Shown here in pieces: positions 61,222 through 64,000 of a stretch of DNA of 64,000 nucleotides. A program made the position numbers and the translations under genes. Below the pieces are notes generated by a model that saw only the letters and a program-made list of their open reading frames with translations, made no database searches and was not told the origin of the DNA. Positions within the stretch are counted from its first letter, which is position 1, and the number at the start of each line of letters is the position of its first letter. Source of the DNA: an uncultured Clostridia bacterium (lineage in GTDB: Bacteria; Bacillota; Clostridia; TANB77; CAG-508). The stretch covers positions 39,127-103,126 of the forward strand of contig CAKOVS010000007.1 in NCBI GenBank assembly GCA_934122085.1. The letters run 5' to 3'.

Positions 61222-61915
61222 TTTGTTTCTTTATATCTTCTAATTTTTCTTTCAAAGTCCACTTTTTAAATTGAACTTTTTCTTTTATATTAGGGAATGC
61301 ATTTACCAATCTTCTATACAATCTAGATTTATTATGTATAATATTTTTAACCTTTTCAGAAATTTCAATTGTATCATCTTTAATTTCATTTGATACCTTT
61401 TTCAAGTTAAGTATGATCTTATATGATACAATATTATCAACCAAATGTACTGTTAATAGTGCTCCAATTAATACATTTTGTACCATGTTTGGTATCATTT
61501 TTAAATATTTTATTATAAATGGATTTGTTACATATATTATTATACAACTTGCTAGTCCAAACAGTACTAAATTTTCTAAACAAACTCTACCATTAATATT
61601 GAATTTTCTTTGACTATAATCCCACCATCTTGCTTTAAATATTATTTCCATAAAATAACTTGTAAAATATTCTAGAAAACCACATATTATTATAGACATA
61701 AAAAATGTTACTATTATATCATTCTGATATTTTTGTAATAATAAACTTACTAATACTACTCCATATCCATATATTGGACAAACAGGTCCAATTAAAAAAC
61801 CTCTATTTACAAACTTTTTATTTCTGATTGAAATTGATGTTGTTTCCATTACCCAGCCAGCAAATGCATATATGAAAAATACTAATACATATATTTTTAC
61901 TTCGTCAATATTCAT
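61205..61915 (-). CDS. Putative ABC-transporter type IV (CmpB-like) membrane protein
   Basis: 236 residues with about five membrane helices. The motifs AGWVMETTSISI, RGFLIGPVCPIYGYG, WWDYSQRKFNINGRVCLENLVLFG fit the CmpB/'putative ABC transporter permease' family (PF06541). A basic helical C-terminal tail follows (about 175-236). The name is historical; no ATPase is nearby and the function is unknown. It starts 1 base after the YihY gene. Confidence 0.88.
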   Translation of the reverse strand: MNIDEVKIYVLVFFIYAFAGWVMETTSISIRNKKFVNRGFLIGPVCPIYGYGVVLVSLLLQKYQNDIIVTFFMSIIICGFLEYFTSYFMEIIFKARWWDYSQRKFNINGRVCLENLVLFGLASCIIIYVTNPFIIKYLKMIPNMVQNVLIGALLTVHLVDNIVSYKIILNLKKVSNEIKDDTIEISEKVKNIIHNKSRLYRRLVNAFPNIKEKVQFKKWTLKEKLEDIKKQIKKEA

Positions 61916-61916
61916 T

Positions 61917-62732
61917 TTAATTCTCCTTTTTTTGGTTTAATATTTTATTTAATTCAGCTCCTAAAAATAATGCATAGAAACATGAATATGTCCACATCAT
62001 TATTAACATTAATGTTGTTAAACTTCCATATGTTATTGAAAATCCTTTAAATATTGTTAAATATCTTGAAAATACAAATGAAATTACATTTAATGCTATT
62101 GCTCCAAATATTGCCCCATACACTTGGGTTTTTAATGCCATTTTATGTTTTGGCATAAATTTATATAACAATATAAATACTATAAATGTTGCAAAAATTA
62201 ATCCAATTTCTGTTGCTATTGATGAAATTAAATTGTAATTTTCTAATGTTCCAAATTTTTCTTTTATTATACTTATAATTCCATTGCCAAATACTAATAA
62301 TGTTAATCCTATTACAATTAATACTATAAATAGTATTGTTTCAATAACTGCTTTTACTCTTGTATATAAATATGATGCTTCTTCTTTATCGTCTGTATTA
62401 TACACAATTTGTAATCCTTTTGTCAATGCATATAATCCTTTTCCTGCTGCCCAAATTGTAAATATTACAGAAATTGAAATTGTTCCTATTGATTTTGAAT
62501 ATACTTCTTGTACAATTCCTAATATCATTTCACTCATGCTTGATGGAATTACTTTAGAAATCACATCAAATAATGTTTGTGGCTCAATTCCTGTATATTG
62601 TATAAGTGTTATTACTAACATTATAAATGGTATAAATGATAATATTGTATAATATGCACATTGTGCTGAACTTTCGCTTATATGATCTTCTTTCATATTT
62701 TTAGATAATTCATTGATTTTTTCTCTTATCAT
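61917..62732 (-). CDS. YihY/BrkB-family membrane protein
   Basis: 271 residues with about six membrane helices; SSAQCAYYTILSFIPFIMLVI near the N-terminus and GFSITYGSLTTLMLIMMWTY near the C-terminus are family hallmarks. Once annotated as 'ribonuclease BN' in error; true function unknown, perhaps lipid or envelope related. Operon with the CmpB-like gene. Confidence 0.92.
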   Translation of the reverse strand: MIREKINELSKNMKEDHISESSAQCAYYTILSFIPFIMLVITLIQYTGIEPQTLFDVISKVIPSSMSEMILGIVQEVYSKSIGTISISVIFTIWAAGKGLYALTKGLQIVYNTDDKEEASYLYTRVKAVIETILFIVLIVIGLTLLVFGNGIISIIKEKFGTLENYNLISSIATEIGLIFATFIVFILLYKFMPKHKMALKTQVYGAIFGAIALNVISFVFSRYLTIFKGFSITYGSLTTLMLIMMWTYSCFYALFLGAELNKILNQKKEN

Positions 62733-62795
62733 AAATTTCTCCTGAAATTTTTATATTTTAATATAAAAAATATGGTGTTATTATATATTATAATC

Positions 62796-62824
62796 TTGGT
62801 TTTTTCAAGCTTTTATGTTATACT
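62796..62824 (+). promoter_or_regulatory. Promoter of the 62834 gene, close to the start codon
   Basis: TTGGTT (62796-62801), 17-bp spacer, TATACT (62819-62824). The ATG at 62834 lies 9 bases after the -10 box, so the mRNA would be leaderless or nearly so. No ribosome binding site is seen. Confidence 0.6.
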
Positions 62825-62833
62825 ATTTTTATT

Positions 62834-63763
62834 ATGGAAAATTTAGAAAGATATAAACATTTAAATAAATATTTGAAAGATAAATTTGGTGAACGTACAT
62901 TAAAAATCTGTATTGATGGTGGATTTTCTTGTCCCAATAGAGATGGTTCTATTAGTAATGGTGGCTGTATTTTTTGTAGTGAACGTGGTTCTGGTGATCA
63001 TATAAAACTTTGCTCTAATTCACATACTATTGAAAATTTTATTTCAGACCAAGTAAAAAATTATTTTACAACATACAGAGCAGAAAGAGCAAATAAATTT
63101 ATTGCATATTTTCAAAATTTTACTAATACTTATGATTCTATTTCTAATTTGAAACTTAAATATGATTCTGCTTTAATTGATAATAGAATTGTTGCTTTAG
63201 CTATTGCAACTCGTCCAGATTGTATAAATGAAGATATTTGCAAGCTTTTAAAATCTTATTGTGATAAATATTATGTTTGGGTTGAACTTGGTTTACAAAC
63301 CTCTAATAATGGGACTGGTAAATTAATTAATAGAGGTTATTCTTCACAACAATTTTCTAAAGCTGTTAATTTACTTAATAAGTATAATATTGATGTTGTT
63401 GCACATATTATGGTTGGATTACCTAATGAATCTTTTGATGATATAAAAAATACTGTTGGTTTTATTAATAATCATAATATTCAAGGTTTAAAAGTTCATT
63501 GTACTTATGTTATTGAAAATACTGTTTTAGCTAATATGTATTATAATGGAACATATACTCCTATTTCACTTGAATATTATTTAGAATGTGCTGGATATAT
63601 TTTATCACATATTAATCCTAATATAGTTATTCATCGTATTTCAGGTGATGCTCCTAAAGATTTGCTTGTCGCTCCAGATTGGAATTCTCATAAAAAATGG
63701 ATTATGAATGGTCTTGACAAATATCTTCGTGATAATGATTTGTGGCAAGGAAAATTTTATTAA
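62834..63763 (+). CDS. YhcC-family radical SAM protein (TIGR01212)
   Basis: 309 residues. The cluster site CPNRDGSISNGGCIFC has cysteines spaced wider than usual for radical SAM but typical of this family, together with LKICIDGGFSCPNRDG, FQNFTNTYD, TRPDCI and WVELGLQTSNN. Substrate unknown. The start codon has no ribosome binding site and is just after a -10 box. Confidence 0.93.
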   Translation: MENLERYKHLNKYLKDKFGERTLKICIDGGFSCPNRDGSISNGGCIFCSERGSGDHIKLCSNSHTIENFISDQVKNYFTTYRAERANKFIAYFQNFTNTYDSISNLKLKYDSALIDNRIVALAIATRPDCINEDICKLLKSYCDKYYVWVELGLQTSNNGTGKLINRGYSSQQFSKAVNLLNKYNIDVVAHIMVGLPNESFDDIKNTVGFINNHNIQGLKVHCTYVIENTVLANMYYNGTYTPISLEYYLECAGYILSHINPNIVIHRISGDAPKDLLVAPDWNSHKKWIMNGLDKYLRDNDLWQGKFY

Positions 63764-63780
63764 TTCTCCCCTTGCCATTT
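63744..63780 (+). terminator. Terminator of the 62834 gene
   Basis: GGCAAGG (63744-63750) pairs with CCTTGCC (63770-63776), followed by ATTTTT. The stem overlaps the end of the gene. Confidence 0.75.
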
Positions 63781-63921
63781 TTCATTCTCTATAATATTGC
63801 TTCTTGCTTTTCTTTTTTAATTTATAATTTTTTAATCTAAATATACTCTATATTTTCTCACAATAGCCATATAGTTTTTATAACCCTTGCTAGAGTAAGA
63901 ATACAAGATTTTTTAAAAATG

Positions 63922-63949
63922 ATTGCGCAAAATGGAAATATGGCGCAAT
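63922..63949. other. Inverted repeat ATTGCGC/GCGCAAT in a gene-free end region
   Basis: ATTGCGC (63922-63928) and GCGCAAT (63943-63949) form a perfect 7-bp dyad with a 14-base spacer and no T run, so an operator is possible. The remaining bases (63781-64000) show no coding frame that I can support. Confidence 0.35.
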
Positions 63950-64000
63950 GTTTGGTAACTGTAAAAAGGTCTATAACCAGCTTGGCTGTAAGTCCAACAA

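Noticed and set aside
1..64000. CRISPR array or prophage
   Set aside because: No spaced direct repeats, no cas genes and no phage structural, terminase or integrase genes were recognised.
63781..64000. Start of another gene or riboswitch at the window end
   Set aside because: No frame with a ribosome binding site and no recognised RNA motif; only the ATTGCGC dyad is worth noting.

Overview
The window is AT-rich, low-GC Gram-positive DNA. Endospore genes (sigE, spoIIGA, spoIIID, splB), the ftsQ-DUF881-DUF881-sbp-ftsA-ftsZ cluster, a CIRCE-controlled groES, a glmS ribozyme and a sortase all point to a spore-forming member of the Clostridia, probably an uncultured gut-type lineage (the lineage is inference). 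Most genes lie on the minus strand in housekeeping operons.

Layout: 1-4 kb has groES (cut by the window edge), a dCMP deaminase, pyrG, splB and a deletion remnant of an ABC transporter. 4.7-12.5 kb holds rpoBC with its own promoter and a long leader. 14-18.3 kb holds ribozyme-controlled glmS, an M23 peptidase with a probable AUU start, a pseudouridine synthase and tRNA-Thr. 20-30.3 kb has a WalR-like regulator, sigE-spoIIGA, the division cluster and pflA. 30.6-41.9 kb has truA, cdaA, a nucleoside phosphorylase, a pilin-like protein, rnhB, htrA, spoIIID, a DnaB-like ATPase, a short dprA and folD. 42-47.3 kb is an ECF sigma factor plus a giant membrane-anchored alpha-2-macroglobulin-like protein. 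47.5-56.1 kb has ligA, a sortase, a HIT protein, RNA-modification genes, a patatin, a MazG-like gene and uvrC. 61-64 kb has membrane proteins and a radical SAM gene.

The main discovery is a complete chromosomal diversity-generating retroelement (DGR) at 56.3-60.4 kb. On the minus strand the order is: target gene with a pilin-type N-terminus and a C-type-lectin/FGE-fold C-terminus; variable repeat VR; a long hairpin; avd; a small OB-fold (SSB-like) gene; reverse transcriptase; template repeat TR. TR (56864-56981) and VR (58875-58992) differ at 12 of 118 positions. Eleven of these are at adenines of the TR coding strand, changing ten residues of the target, which is the signature of adenine-directed mutagenic retrohoming. 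A stand-alone MutS-domain-I-like gene lies just beyond TR. A 19-bp perfect inverted repeat encloses a 163-bp segment with a sigma-A-like promoter directly upstream of the target gene. This looks like an invertible promoter, so the displayed protein may be both phase-variable and hypervariable.

Several short genes of higher GC and different codon use (4195, 12716, 19715/18778, 53710, 60564) sit between operons as self-contained units, most with their own promoter and strong terminator; they look like independently acquired cassettes. A roughly 117-bp double-hairpin repeat occurs in two inverted copies (30.4 and 37.1 kb). No prophage, insertion sequence or CRISPR array was seen.
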